Assembly: GCF_000264295.1 (NCBI RefSeq)
Contig: NZ_AJXT01000044.1
Coordinates: 1 to 51,970, forward strand
Direction of reading: 5' to 3'
DNA: 51,970 nucleotides
DNA from: Rhodanobacter spathiphylli B39
GTDB taxonomy: Bacteria; Pseudomonadota; Gammaproteobacteria; Xanthomonadales; Rhodanobacteraceae
The translations under genes were made by a program, and so were the position numbers. This document shows, in pieces, positions 1 to 8,575 of the stretch. The notes below the pieces were generated by a model, which did not search any database, was not told where the DNA came from, and saw only the letters and a program-made list of their open reading frames with translations. Positions within the stretch are counted from its first letter, which is position 1. Each line of letters starts with the position of its first letter.

Positions 1-6
1 GGACGT

Positions 7-51
7 GCGATAGAAGAAAACCGCAGGAAGTGGTTTTCTTCACAGGCTCTG
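7..51 (-). repeat. 45-nt hairpin repeat, copy 1
   Basis: On the minus strand this reads CAGAGCCTGT, then a hairpin with arms GAAGAAAACCAC and GCGGTTTTCTTC, then TATCGC. The same element occurs at 8420-8464 and 51927-51970 on the plus strand. The arms pair over 12 bp with one mismatch. It lies just beyond the 3' end of the sulfotransferase gene. It behaves like a small interspersed REP-type element; its origin is unknown. Confidence 0.85.
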
Positions 52-83
52 AGTCGATCCGCGCGGCAACAGCGGCAAGCCTG

Positions 84-114
84 AAAGGAGGCGGTGCATG
101 GCACCGCCTCCTTT
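84..114. terminator. Bidirectional intrinsic terminator
   Basis: A perfect 14-bp stem (84-97 with 101-114) closes a 3-nt loop. It is GC-rich and ends in five T on the plus strand and three T on the minus strand. It sits directly after the stop codon (116-118) of the minus-strand sulfotransferase gene, so it most likely terminates that gene. Confidence 0.8.
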
Positions 115-115
115 T

Positions 116-1975
116 TCATCGGCGATAGCCCAGCCGTTCGATCCACGGTTGCAGCACCGGCAGTACCGGCTCGAACTGCCGGCGATGGTTCTGCCAGCGC
201 CCCACCGCCCGTCGATGGACGCCTTCGGTCACCTGCGCATAGCTGGGCGTGCTGATGAAGCGCTTGCCCCGTGCATGTTCGGCGAAGCGGGTCATCGCCG
301 GGGTGTCCGTCGTCTCGAGGAAGTCCCCCAGCCGGGCGAGCTGCTCGTCCAGCCCGCTGACCACCGATTCGTAGCGCCACTCCAGCACCGCGGGCGCGAA
401 CACCTCGGTGTCGGCAAACCATTGCTCGAACGCGTGGGCGTAGCCCTGCGCCAGTCGCGGCAGTGACGAGCACAGCATCATGAAGGCCGGCGAGCGGAAC
501 GACTGCATGTAGCAGCTGAGCAGCACGTCGCAGGGATGGCGCAGGCACAGGATGATGCGCGCGTGCGGAAACAGCCGCATGATCATCGGCAGGCACAGCA
601 TGTTGAGCGGATTCTTGTCGACCAGACGCCGCGCGCCGAGATCGGGCGCGACCCGTCGCGCCTGCCGCCAGTACACGCTGCGCAGTTGATCGGCATCCTG
701 CTGGCTCAGTTCCGCCAGGTCCGCCGGATAGCGCTGGCCGACCAGCTGCATCGCCTCGATCAGGTCATGCACGTGGGCACGCTCGTCCATCGAGCGGAAG
801 TCCGGATGGGCGTCGAGCATCTGTTCCAGCAAGGTGGTGCCCGAGCGGGGGAAACCGACCACGAAGACCGGGCTGTGCCGGCTGTCGGGGGCGGCCAGCG
901 GGCGCCAGCGGGCGTGCTCGTCGCGGCCGACCCGCTCGGCGCTCACCTGCAGCGGTCGGCTGTCGGTCGCCAGCAGCTCCGGCACCACGTGGCGGGCGAT
1001 CTCGCGCTGGGCGGAGTGCGCCTGCTGCAAGGCTTGCCACGCTTCGGCGTAGTGACCTTGTCGATCAAGCGCGGAGGCGAGCCCGAAGGCGGCAGCGGCC
1101 CGGCTCTCGTCGTCGCTCGCGCTGGCCAGTGCGCGGGCCTGCAGCGTCGCGGCCACGGCCGCGTCGCCTGCGCGCATCGCCATGGCGGCGTGCGCACGCC
1201 AGCCTTCGGCGCGCGCCTGTTCCGCCTGCGCGGGCAGGGCCTCGAGCGCATCGATGGGCAGCTGCTCCAGTGCTTCCCGCGCTGCGTCGAGCCGGTTGTT
1301 CCGTTCGTACAACAGCACCCGCTGCGCCGCGATGCGCAGGCGCATGATCGTGGCCGCCGGTTCGGCCGGCAGTTGCGCGCGGGCCAGCGTGCGCAGCGCG
1401 GCGTCCAGTTCGTCCTGGACGGAGAGCATCGCCGACAGCAGCAGCGCATGCTCGGCCGTTTGCGGCGGCCAGTCGCCGGCGCCGTCCAGCAGCGCTTCCT
1501 GTTGGGTGTTGTCTCCGCAGACGTGGCAGGCGTGGGCTGCCTGCAGGCGGGCCTCGATGAAATGCGGCGACAGCTGCACGGCGTCCAGCAGGCTCTGCCG
1601 GGCGGCCAGCCACTGCCGCTGCTGGATGCGCAGCAGGCCGAGGTTGTAGTGCACTTCGGCATCGTCGGGCGCCAGCGCCAGCGCCGTCAGCAAGGCCTGT
1701 TCGGCCTCGGCCAGGTCGCCCGCCTCGCGGCAGACCACGGCGAGGTTGTTCCAGTGTGCGGAAACCTCCGGTCGCAACTGCGCCAGCCGGCGGAAGCTCG
1801 TCGCGGCCTGCTGCACGCGGCCGCAGGCCTGCTGCGCCAGGCCAAGCAGCAACAGCACGGCTTCGTCATCCTGCCACGATGGCGTGGCCTGCCCGGCGAG
1901 GGCGACTACCCGCTCCGGATCACCGGCGTTCCAGGCCGCCGCCATCGTCCTGGCCAGATCCGTCGCAGTGGACAT
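116..1975 (-). CDS. TPR-repeat sulfotransferase (protein-tyrosine sulfotransferase-like)
   Basis: A 619-aa protein with an N-terminal half of alpha-helical TPR repeats (about residues 1-330) and a C-terminal sulfotransferase domain. The PAPS 5'-phosphosulfate loop is PRSGTTLLEQML at 376-387, followed by DAHP. This order also occurs in animal tyrosylprotein sulfotransferases. The 3'-phosphate region is about 478-490 (LRHPCDVLLSCYM). I chose the start at 1975 (MSTATD) because the upstream Met at 2005 adds only ten unconvincing residues. The gene lies downstream of a TonB receptor on the same strand, and a TPR-hydroxylase lies beyond the receptor. The fold is confident. The substrate (protein, peptide or small molecule) is unknown, and protein or peptide sulfation is an inference. 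Confidence 0.85.
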   Translation of the reverse strand: MSTATDLARTMAAAWNAGDPERVVALAGQATPSWQDDEAVLLLLGLAQQACGRVQQAATSFRRLAQLRPEVSAHWNNLAVVCREAGDLAEAEQALLTALALAPDDAEVHYNLGLLRIQQRQWLAARQSLLDAVQLSPHFIEARLQAAHACHVCGDNTQQEALLDGAGDWPPQTAEHALLLSAMLSVQDELDAALRTLARAQLPAEPAATIMRLRIAAQRVLLYERNNRLDAAREALEQLPIDALEALPAQAEQARAEGWRAHAAMAMRAGDAAVAATLQARALASASDDESRAAAAFGLASALDRQGHYAEAWQALQQAHSAQREIARHVVPELLATDSRPLQVSAERVGRDEHARWRPLAAPDSRHSPVFVVGFPRSGTTLLEQMLDAHPDFRSMDERAHVHDLIEAMQLVGQRYPADLAELSQQDADQLRSVYWRQARRVAPDLGARRLVDKNPLNMLCLPMIMRLFPHARIILCLRHPCDVLLSCYMQSFRSPAFMMLCSSLPRLAQGYAHAFEQWFADTEVFAPAVLEWRYESVVSGLDEQLARLGDFLETTDTPAMTRFAEHARGKRFISTPSYAQVTEGVHRRAVGRWQNHRRQFEPVLPVLQPWIERLGYRR

Positions 1976-2012
1976 GCGTGCTCCGTCGGTCAATCCAGTA
2001 CGCATTATGCAA

Positions 2013-2038
2013 GAGGGCCGCGACGGATCGCGGCCCTC
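2013..2038. terminator. Hairpin terminator after the TonB receptor gene
   Basis: An 11-bp perfect GC-rich stem (2013-2023 with 2028-2038) and a 4-nt loop lie about 50 nt past the receptor stop codon on the minus strand. The T-tract is weak, so it may be only a transcript-stabilising hairpin. Confidence 0.55.
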
Positions 2039-2085
2039 CTGGATGGGCGCTGCGGAACTTCCGCCGCGCCCGGTTGCAGCGGATC

Positions 2086-4968
2086 TCAGAACTTGACCGT
2101 GGCGCGCACCCAGTAGTAGCGGCCGAGCACGTCGTAGGTGGCGGTGTCGACGTTGTAGTTTCCGCCGTTCTGGTAGATCAGCGGCGGCAGCTTGTTGCTG
2201 AGGTTGTCCACGCCCACGTCGAAGCGGGTGTGGATCGACGGCACCGCATAGCCCAGCTGGATCGAGTGGTACAGCACCGAAGCCATCGGGATGTTCACCC
2301 CGGCGAAGACGGCGTCACCGTTCAGCGCGGTCAGCCGGTGCACGTAGCGCGACTGCCACTGGGCGTTCCAGTTGCCCTTGTCCCAGTTGAGCGTGAGCGT
2401 GCCGCGCCAGCGCGAGATGTTGCCGAACTGCGGGGTGAACGTGCCGGCGTAGTTGACCGTCTTCGTGCCGGGCTCGCCGGGCGTGGCGTTGACGTTGTAG
2501 GTCGAGGTGTAGCTGGTGTTGAGGCCGGCGCGGAAGTTGCCGGGGTCCATCCCGCCCAGGTCGAAGTGCGGGATCTTGTAGCGCAGGGTGTAGTCGATGC
2601 CGCTGGTGCTGGTGTTGCCCAGATTGACCACCGGCGTGTTGATCAGGAACACCTGGCCCGGCTTTGTGCTGTCGTTGTTTTCGCGCGTGATGAACGAGCA
2701 GTACGGACTGCTGGCGTTGTTGAAGCAGGAGTTGACCACGGTATCGGCCTGGATCGCGGTCAGCGTATCGGACAGGTAGATGTGCCAGAAGTCGAGGCTG
2801 GTCGACAGGCCGGGGATCCAGTCCGGGTCGTAGACCAGACCGATATCGATGGACTTGCCCTTCTCCGGCTTCAGCTTCGCTCCCACCGTGTTGGCACCGG
2901 AATAGAACGTGTTGACCTGCGCCGGATCATTGCCGCCCCAGTTCACCGGAACGAACTGGCAGGCCGCCTGATGCGCCGCGAGGTCGGCCGCGCTGAGCCC
3001 TCGGCAAGGATCGTTCAAGTTGGGCTGCACCAGGGTGCGACCATCGTAGAGCTCGTTGAGGTTCGGTGCGCGGAACACCTGCGAGATCGTGCCACGAACC
3101 AGCAGGTCGGCGACCGGCTTCCATTCGATCGCGATCTTGCCGTTGGTGGTGGTGCCTGTGGTGCTGTAGTTGGAACTGCGAATGCCCAGGTCGAGGTTCA
3201 GCGAGTGCGCCCAGGGCTGCTCCGAGAGCAGCGGGATCAGCGTTTCGGCAAACACCTCCTTGACGTTGTAGCTGCCACGTCCGGGTGAACCGCAAGCTTC
3301 CTGCAGGATCTGGCAGGTGGTGGTCACCGGATCGAGCACGGCAAAGTCGCTGACCGTGTAGTTCATCATCTGCTTGCGGTACAGGGCGCCCATGGAAACC
3401 TGCATCGCGCCGGCCGGCAGGTCCAACAGCTCGCCGCTGGCGTTGAACTGGGCCTGCTTGGTGGACTGGGTGAAGATGTAGATGGGCGTCTTCACGCCCT
3501 TGCTCAGCTGGTCGCCGACGCTGGCCTGGTCGAAGATGTTTGCCCCGGCGTCGACGGCAGCCTGCAGCGACGGAATGTCCACCTCGTTGGTGTCGCGCTG
3601 GTCGCGCTTGGTGTGGCTGTAGTTGACCGAGGCATCCCAGATCCAGCTGCTGTCCTGACCGAAATTGCCGCGCAGCCCGGCGTTGATCTGGCCGGTATTG
3701 GTAATGTAGCTGTGCACGCGCGTGCCGGCGCCGGTGAGGCGGGTCTGGAAGGTGTATCCGCTGTTCGGATCGCCTGGGAAAAGCCGGTTCTGGCTGAAAG
3801 TGATGCCGAACGGATTGATCGGGTTATCGGCGTAAATGATCAGGCCGTCGCCCGTGCCGACCGGCGAGGGAGCATCCTGACCACTGGACGAGGTGTGGTT
3901 GTAGAACGCATCGACGAAGCCGGTGAGGCTGTCGGTGAAGTTGTAGCTGCCCAGCACGAAGCCGTTGGTGCGTTTCTGGGCGGTCTGGATGTAGTTGAGC
4001 GCGGCGTAGTTGTACGTATCCGAGGGGAGGCGGCAGCGGTAATCGCCAAGAGCCGAGCCATCGCCCTGCGCCAGGGTCACATTGGCGTTGCCGTTGGAAT
4101 CGACCGTGCAGCCATACTGGCCGACGATCGAAGCCGGCAGCTGGATACGGCCGGTCGGAATCGAGCTGGAGCCCGCTGCCACCACCGAACCGCTGGACAG
4201 GTACAACTGCTGCCTGGAGAACTTGCGCCGGGAGGCGAGCGTCTCGTCGTACTTGTTGTAGTCGAGGCCGGCGGCGATGCTGAACTTGTCACCGGTGGCG
4301 CCGGCGGTCAGGTTGAAGCCCCGGCGCTGGGAGTCGCCGTGGCTGGAGATGCCGTCGTTCAGGCTGATCTGGGCGCCCTGGAAATCCTTGCGCAGGATGA
4401 AATTGACCACGCCACCGATGGCGTCCGAGCCGTACACCGTGGAGGCGCCCTCGGCCAGCACGTCGACCCGGTCGATCATTTCCGGCGGGATCAGGTTGAT
4501 GTCCGGGTTGGCCATGCGCTGGCCGTTGACCAGCACCAGCGTGCGATTGATGCCCAGGCCGCGCAGCGAGACGCGGGAGGCGCCATCGCCGGCTTCCAGC
4601 AGGGGGCTGGCCACGCCGCCGCCGTTGCTGTTGTTCGACGGATTGGTGGCATTGCCGGAAATGCTCGGCAGCGCCTGCAGCACGTCGCCCAGGACCGGCT
4701 TGCCGGAATTGGTGAGGGTCGCGCGATCCAGTGTCACCACCGGGCTGGCCGTCTCGACGTCAACGCGGCGGATCAGCGAGCCGGTCACCACGACCGACTG
4801 CAGGGTCTTGGCCTTGTTCCTGGATGGTGGCGTGTTCTGATCCGTCGAGGACGGCGTATCGGCCGGTGGCGTCTGCGTTTGCGCCTGGGCCAGGCCGGCG
4901 ATCGTCAGCGCGCCGGCGGTCAGCGCCAGGCGCACCGCCAGTGACAGGTGGTTCATGCCGTATTTCAT
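2086..4968 (-). CDS. TonB-dependent outer-membrane receptor
   Basis: A 960-aa outer-membrane receptor that would import a ligand into the periplasm with energy from TonB-ExbBD. It starts with a signal peptide (MKYGMNHLSL onward, cleavage near AQAQ). A Pro/Thr/Gln-rich linker follows, then the plug domain (VVVTGSLIRR..., conserved GVVNFILRKDF), then a long beta-barrel ending in the aromatic residue Phe (WVRATVKF). The start at 4968 is supported by a GGGGAG ribosome site just upstream; the longer reading adds 33 charged residues without a signal. Flanking TPR-sulfotransferase and TPR-hydroxylase genes suggest a peptide-like ligand, which is inference. The sequence does not identify the ligand; siderophore, glycan and peptide are all possible. 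Confidence 0.93.
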   Translation of the reverse strand: MKYGMNHLSLAVRLALTAGALTIAGLAQAQTQTPPADTPSSTDQNTPPSRNKAKTLQSVVVTGSLIRRVDVETASPVVTLDRATLTNSGKPVLGDVLQALPSISGNATNPSNNSNGGGVASPLLEAGDGASRVSLRGLGINRTLVLVNGQRMANPDINLIPPEMIDRVDVLAEGASTVYGSDAIGGVVNFILRKDFQGAQISLNDGISSHGDSQRRGFNLTAGATGDKFSIAAGLDYNKYDETLASRRKFSRQQLYLSSGSVVAAGSSSIPTGRIQLPASIVGQYGCTVDSNGNANVTLAQGDGSALGDYRCRLPSDTYNYAALNYIQTAQKRTNGFVLGSYNFTDSLTGFVDAFYNHTSSSGQDAPSPVGTGDGLIIYADNPINPFGITFSQNRLFPGDPNSGYTFQTRLTGAGTRVHSYITNTGQINAGLRGNFGQDSSWIWDASVNYSHTKRDQRDTNEVDIPSLQAAVDAGANIFDQASVGDQLSKGVKTPIYIFTQSTKQAQFNASGELLDLPAGAMQVSMGALYRKQMMNYTVSDFAVLDPVTTTCQILQEACGSPGRGSYNVKEVFAETLIPLLSEQPWAHSLNLDLGIRSSNYSTTGTTTNGKIAIEWKPVADLLVRGTISQVFRAPNLNELYDGRTLVQPNLNDPCRGLSAADLAAHQAACQFVPVNWGGNDPAQVNTFYSGANTVGAKLKPEKGKSIDIGLVYDPDWIPGLSTSLDFWHIYLSDTLTAIQADTVVNSCFNNASSPYCSFITRENNDSTKPGQVFLINTPVVNLGNTSTSGIDYTLRYKIPHFDLGGMDPGNFRAGLNTSYTSTYNVNATPGEPGTKTVNYAGTFTPQFGNISRWRGTLTLNWDKGNWNAQWQSRYVHRLTALNGDAVFAGVNIPMASVLYHSIQLGYAVPSIHTRFDVGVDNLSNKLPPLIYQNGGNYNVDTATYDVLGRYYWVRATVKF

Positions 4969-5154
4969 TTGGTCTCCCCAGTGGTTGTTGGTAGTCCGTT
5001 CCCAGCCTTCGATCTTTGTCGAGTCCCCCCCCGGGCACACGTCGCGCGACGTGGCGTGGTTCGTCAACGTCGTGCAACCGCCCGAAGATTACTCCGAGAT
5101 CCGCTTGCGCGCGCAACCGGCGGACGGTTTGGCCGTCTTTTCGCCAGCAGCCAA

Positions 5155-6492
5155 TCAGGCCTGCGTCGGAGGCGGTGCGGTCAGCTGGCTGGCGCGGTTG
5201 AAATCGCCGATGGCGGCGACCAGGTCGGCCACCGCCGCCCGCTCCGCCTCACTGAGGTCGGGGTTCCAGCTGTCCAGGATCAACACCACGCGGTCGCGGT
5301 CGCTGTGGTTCCACGCCTCGTGTTCGAAGGTGTCGTCGAAGGTGACGCAGCGGCCTTCCTGCCAGACGTGCGTCTCGCCGCCCACGCGCAAGGCGCAGTC
5401 CGGCGGCACGATCAGCGGCAGGTGGGTAACCAGGCGCGTGTTGGTGACACCGCGGTGGGGCAGGATATGCGTGCCGGGGCGCAGCACCGAGTACAGCGTT
5501 TCCGGCGCGTGCTCGCGAATCCGCACCAGCGGCAACGCATCCAGCAGCGCGCTGGTCCGTGGGCAGCGCAGGCAGTGCGCGTCGTGGCGCACGCCATGCC
5601 GCTGGAAGAAGAACGCATCCCACGCCGCTTCCTGCGGACCGGAGGCGGCCAGCAGTTCGGCCGCCACGGCCGCGCTCGAAGGCGCGCCCAGGAACGGCAC
5701 CAGAGAGTCCGCCGCGTGCGCCAGTACCGCGCGCAGTTCCTCGCGGATCGTGTCGCAGGCCGCCTCCAGCCGCGCATGCGCCGGAAAGCGTTCGGGCGGA
5801 TAGAAGGTCCGGCTGGGGATGCCCGGGAAGTACAGGAATTTCGGCCGCTGCCGCGGGTCCGGCAGGTTGGCCGCCTGCTCGCCGAGATAGATCGTCAGAC
5901 ACTGGTCGACGCGGGCCAGTTCGGAGCGTCCGTAGCGCTGGCGCAGCGGCTCGATGACCGCGTCGAACAGTTCGCGCCGACCGGCCGCCACGAAGCGCGT
6001 GGCGTGTTTCACCGCGTCGCGCAGGCCGGGCGCCGTGGTGTCGTCGCTGAGCCAGCGCCCCTGCGCCTGCGCGGTGTCGATCGCGCCGAGATAGGCCAGC
6101 ATTGCGGCATGCCGGCTGCCTTGCCGTTCCAGCGCCACGCCCAGGCGCAGCCCCGCCACGAACATGCCCGGTGCGAGCTGCAGGGCCTTGCGCAGGCTGT
6201 CGACGGCGTCCGGCCAAGCCCCGGCCAGCATCTGCAGTTCTCCCAGCCGATGCAGCACGCCGGCATCCTGCGGCTCGACGCGATGCGCCGCCTGCAACAG
6301 CTCGACCGCACCCGCCGCGTTGCCCGCTGCCCACTGGCGGTCGGCCAGGAACTGCAACGCCTCGGCGTCGTGGGGCTGGCATTCGAGCAGGCGCCGGAAG
6401 GCGACCTCGGCCGCCGCCAGGTCGCCGCGCTGCCACGCGGCAAGCGCCTGCTCGCGGCAGCTCGCGAGGGTCGCATTGGATGGCTGGTTCAT
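5155..6492 (-). CDS. TPR protein with aspartyl/asparaginyl beta-hydroxylase domain
   Basis: 445 aa. Residues 1-150 are TPR-like helical repeats. Residues 230-415 form an Asp/Asn beta-hydroxylase (LpxO/BLH-type) 2-oxoglutarate Fe(II) oxygenase domain. The metal-binding histidines are visible as H346 in PHRGVTN and H391 in FEHEAWN, and R402 is placed to bind 2-oxoglutarate. This family hydroxylates Asp/Asn side chains in proteins or peptides, or acyl chains in lipid A. No transmembrane segment is visible, which argues against an LpxO-type lipid A enzyme. It lies divergently placed upstream of nothing on the plus strand and about 190 nt behind the receptor gene, on the same strand. Joint action with the sulfotransferase on a peptide is inferred. 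Confidence 0.87.
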   Translation of the reverse strand: MNQPSNATLASCREQALAAWQRGDLAAAEVAFRRLLECQPHDAEALQFLADRQWAAGNAAGAVELLQAAHRVEPQDAGVLHRLGELQMLAGAWPDAVDSLRKALQLAPGMFVAGLRLGVALERQGSRHAAMLAYLGAIDTAQAQGRWLSDDTTAPGLRDAVKHATRFVAAGRRELFDAVIEPLRQRYGRSELARVDQCLTIYLGEQAANLPDPRQRPKFLYFPGIPSRTFYPPERFPAHARLEAACDTIREELRAVLAHAADSLVPFLGAPSSAAVAAELLAASGPQEAAWDAFFFQRHGVRHDAHCLRCPRTSALLDALPLVRIREHAPETLYSVLRPGTHILPHRGVTNTRLVTHLPLIVPPDCALRVGGETHVWQEGRCVTFDDTFEHEAWNHSDRDRVVLILDSWNPDLSEAERAAVADLVAAIGDFNRASQLTAPPPTQA

Positions 6493-6564
6493 CGGCGGGC
6501 TCGCTGTGGCGGCTCGCCGATGATCACGGGAATGCGGGCCGAGCGCCAGCGCCCCGTGTCGGCG

Positions 6565-8301
6565 CTATTTCTTCGCCGCCTGCTGCTTCGCCCGCTGCTG
6601 CTTCATCCATTGCTGGTAGTCCCCGACGTAGGGGGCCTCGCGCAGTACCTTCGAGCGCGGGTCGATCACCAGCAGGCTGCCCGCCGGCACCTGCAGCTGG
6701 CCGCTGCCGTCGCTCATCGGCACGGTGTGCACGGTGTCGCCCACCTGCACCTCGATCGGCATCGGGAACGGCTTGCCGTGCTCGGTCACCCAGCGCAGCT
6801 TCAGCGTGTCGCCCACCCGCTGCTCGTCCAGCCGCGGCAATGCGGCGTCACGCAGGTAGACGTCGAAGAACCAGTCGAGCTTGCGTCCGGTGATCCTGTC
6901 GACGATCGCCACGTAGTCCCGGGTGCTCGAATAGCGCGGCCGGAAGTTGCCCGGCTTCGGGTCGGAGCGACCGTAGACCAGGCTGCGGATGCTCGCGAAG
7001 AAGTCCTTGTCGCCGATCAGCTGCCGCAGCGTGTGCAGCATCAGCGAACCCTTGTAGTAGATGTCGTTGCCCGGGCCGTGCTCGGCGTCGTACACCTCGT
7101 GCTCGTCCTGGCTGTGGCCGGAAACGACCGGGTACTTGTTGCGCAACGACATGCGCTCGGTGTGCAGCATCGCGAAATACGCCATGTCGCCGTGCAGGTA
7201 CTGGCCGTACAGCGGCTGCATGTAGGTGCCGAAACCCTCGTGCAGCCACATGTCGTCCCAGTCGGCATTGGTCACCTGGTTGCCGAACCATTCGTGCGAG
7301 AACTCGTGCTGCAGCAGCCAGTCGAAGCCGTACTCGCTGCGCGGATAGCCGTTGCCGTAGGCGTTGATGGTCTGGTGTTCCATGCCCAGGTGCGGGGTTT
7401 CCACCACGCCCATCTTCTCGTCGCCGAACGGGTAGGGGCCGATCTGCTGCTCGAAGAAATCCAGCATGCGCGGAAACTCGCCGAACAGCCGCTGCGCACC
7501 TTCCGCATGCTCGGGCAGGTACCACAGCTCCAGCGGGATGGTGTTGCCGTAGCGGCTGGCGTAATCGCCCTTGAGCAGCTTGAACGGGCCCACGTTGATC
7601 GAGATCGCGTAGGTGTCCGGGTGCTTGGCGCGCCAGTGGTAGGTGTGCTGGTCGCCCTGGTCGGTGATGCCGACCAGCACGCCGTTGCCGGGCGCGGCCA
7701 GCGTCTTCGGCACGGTGATCCAGGTGTCGACCAGGTCGGGTTCGCCCTGCGGCTGGTCGATGCACGGCCAGAACAGGTCGCAGCCTTCGCCTTCGACCGC
7801 GCTGGCCACCCACGGCTGGCCGTCGGCGGTGTGGCTCCATACGAAGCCGCCGTCCCACGGGGCGTGCTTGGCCACGTGCGGCTTGCCGCCGTAGCGCACG
7901 GTCACGCTGACCTTGCCGCCGGCCGCGAGCGTGGCGGGCAGCTGCACGCGCAGGCGGCCGTCGGGGTTGCTCCAGCGGCTGGCGGCCAGCGGCTTGCCGT
8001 CGAGCTCGATGCCTTTGATCGGCAGGTTGCGGTCCAGGTCCAGCAGCAACACGTCGGTGGCCGACTTCGCGGTGAAGCTCAGCGTGGCGCTGGCCTCGAT
8101 GCGCTGCTGCGCGGCGTCGATGGTGAAGTGCAGGTCGGCATGATCGAAATGCACGCGCGCCTGTTCGGCCGGCATCATGCCGCCGGAGCTCATGGTCAGC
8201 GCGGTCAGCGCCGGCTGGGTGGCGGTGTCGGCCGCGGCGCTGCCGAAACTGGCAAGGCCGAGTGCGACGCCGAGGGCGAGCAGATGCAGGCGAGCGGACA
8301 T
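6565..8301 (-). CDS. M1-family zinc aminopeptidase, exported
   Basis: A 578-aa aminopeptidase N-type metalloprotease with a signal peptide (MSARLHLLAL..., cleavage near SAAA). The zinc site is HEFSHEW (H332, E333, H336) with the third ligand E355 in MWLHEGFG. The substrate-binding motif, GAMEN in classic members, reads GMEHQT here (306-311), as in some M1 branches. The C-terminus is Lys/Gln-rich and ends in KK. The first Met at 8361 would place 20 residues ahead of the signal peptide, so 8301 was chosen. It would trim N-terminal residues from peptides in the periplasm or outside the cell. It lies downstream of an M17 peptidase gene on the same strand, separated by a five-hairpin intergenic region. 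Confidence 0.92.
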   Translation of the reverse strand: MSARLHLLALGVALGLASFGSAAADTATQPALTALTMSSGGMMPAEQARVHFDHADLHFTIDAAQQRIEASATLSFTAKSATDVLLLDLDRNLPIKGIELDGKPLAASRWSNPDGRLRVQLPATLAAGGKVSVTVRYGGKPHVAKHAPWDGGFVWSHTADGQPWVASAVEGEGCDLFWPCIDQPQGEPDLVDTWITVPKTLAAPGNGVLVGITDQGDQHTYHWRAKHPDTYAISINVGPFKLLKGDYASRYGNTIPLELWYLPEHAEGAQRLFGEFPRMLDFFEQQIGPYPFGDEKMGVVETPHLGMEHQTINAYGNGYPRSEYGFDWLLQHEFSHEWFGNQVTNADWDDMWLHEGFGTYMQPLYGQYLHGDMAYFAMLHTERMSLRNKYPVVSGHSQDEHEVYDAEHGPGNDIYYKGSLMLHTLRQLIGDKDFFASIRSLVYGRSDPKPGNFRPRYSSTRDYVAIVDRITGRKLDWFFDVYLRDAALPRLDEQRVGDTLKLRWVTEHGKPFPMPIEVQVGDTVHTVPMSDGSGQLQVPAGSLLVIDPRSKVLREAPYVGDYQQWMKQQRAKQQAAKK

Positions 8302-8419
8302 GGGATGGCTTCCGGGGACGGTATCTCGCGCAGCATGCAGTCTTTCAGCGGCGGGCGACAACGCCAGAAGTCATGGCCAGAAGTCAGGGACGGAGGTCAT
8401 CCCTCCGCGCCGGTTCGCT

Positions 8420-8464
8420 CAGAGCCTGTGAAGAAAATCACTTCCTGTGGTTTTCTTCTATCGC
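8420..8464 (+). repeat. 45-nt hairpin repeat, copy 2
   Basis: The same element as at 7-51 and 51927-51970. The arms GAAGAAAATCAC and GTGGTTTTCTTC pair over 12 bp with one G-T wobble. It is the first of five stem-loops packed into 8420-8575. Confidence 0.85.
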
Positions 8465-8575
8465 GAGTCCGGCGCATGTCCGGACTCGCTCACATGAAAC
8501 AGTCACTTGCGCGACTGCTTCATGCTCGGCCGTCCCTGGCCGACCTGAGAGGTTGAAAAACTCACAACCTCTCAG
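8463..8575. repeat. Array of four further consecutive stem-loops
   Basis: Directly after copy 2 of the repeat come four more hairpins with unrelated sequences. The first is 10 bp perfect (8463-8472 with 8480-8489). The second is 12 bp with one mismatch (8493-8504 with 8513-8524). The third is 6 bp (8526-8531 with 8538-8543). The fourth is 11 bp perfect (8545-8555 with 8565-8575). The last one overlaps the stop codon of the M17 gene. A transcript leaving that gene would fold into a chain of hairpins, which could act as an attenuator, a processing site or an mRNA stabiliser. Confidence 0.75.

Noticed and set aside
4948..8556. Very long plus-strand open frame opposite the hydroxylase and M1 genes
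   Set aside because: It is an antisense shadow of well-supported minus-strand genes. It has no family motif and an Arg/Val/Ala-biased composition produced by the high GC third positions of the real genes.
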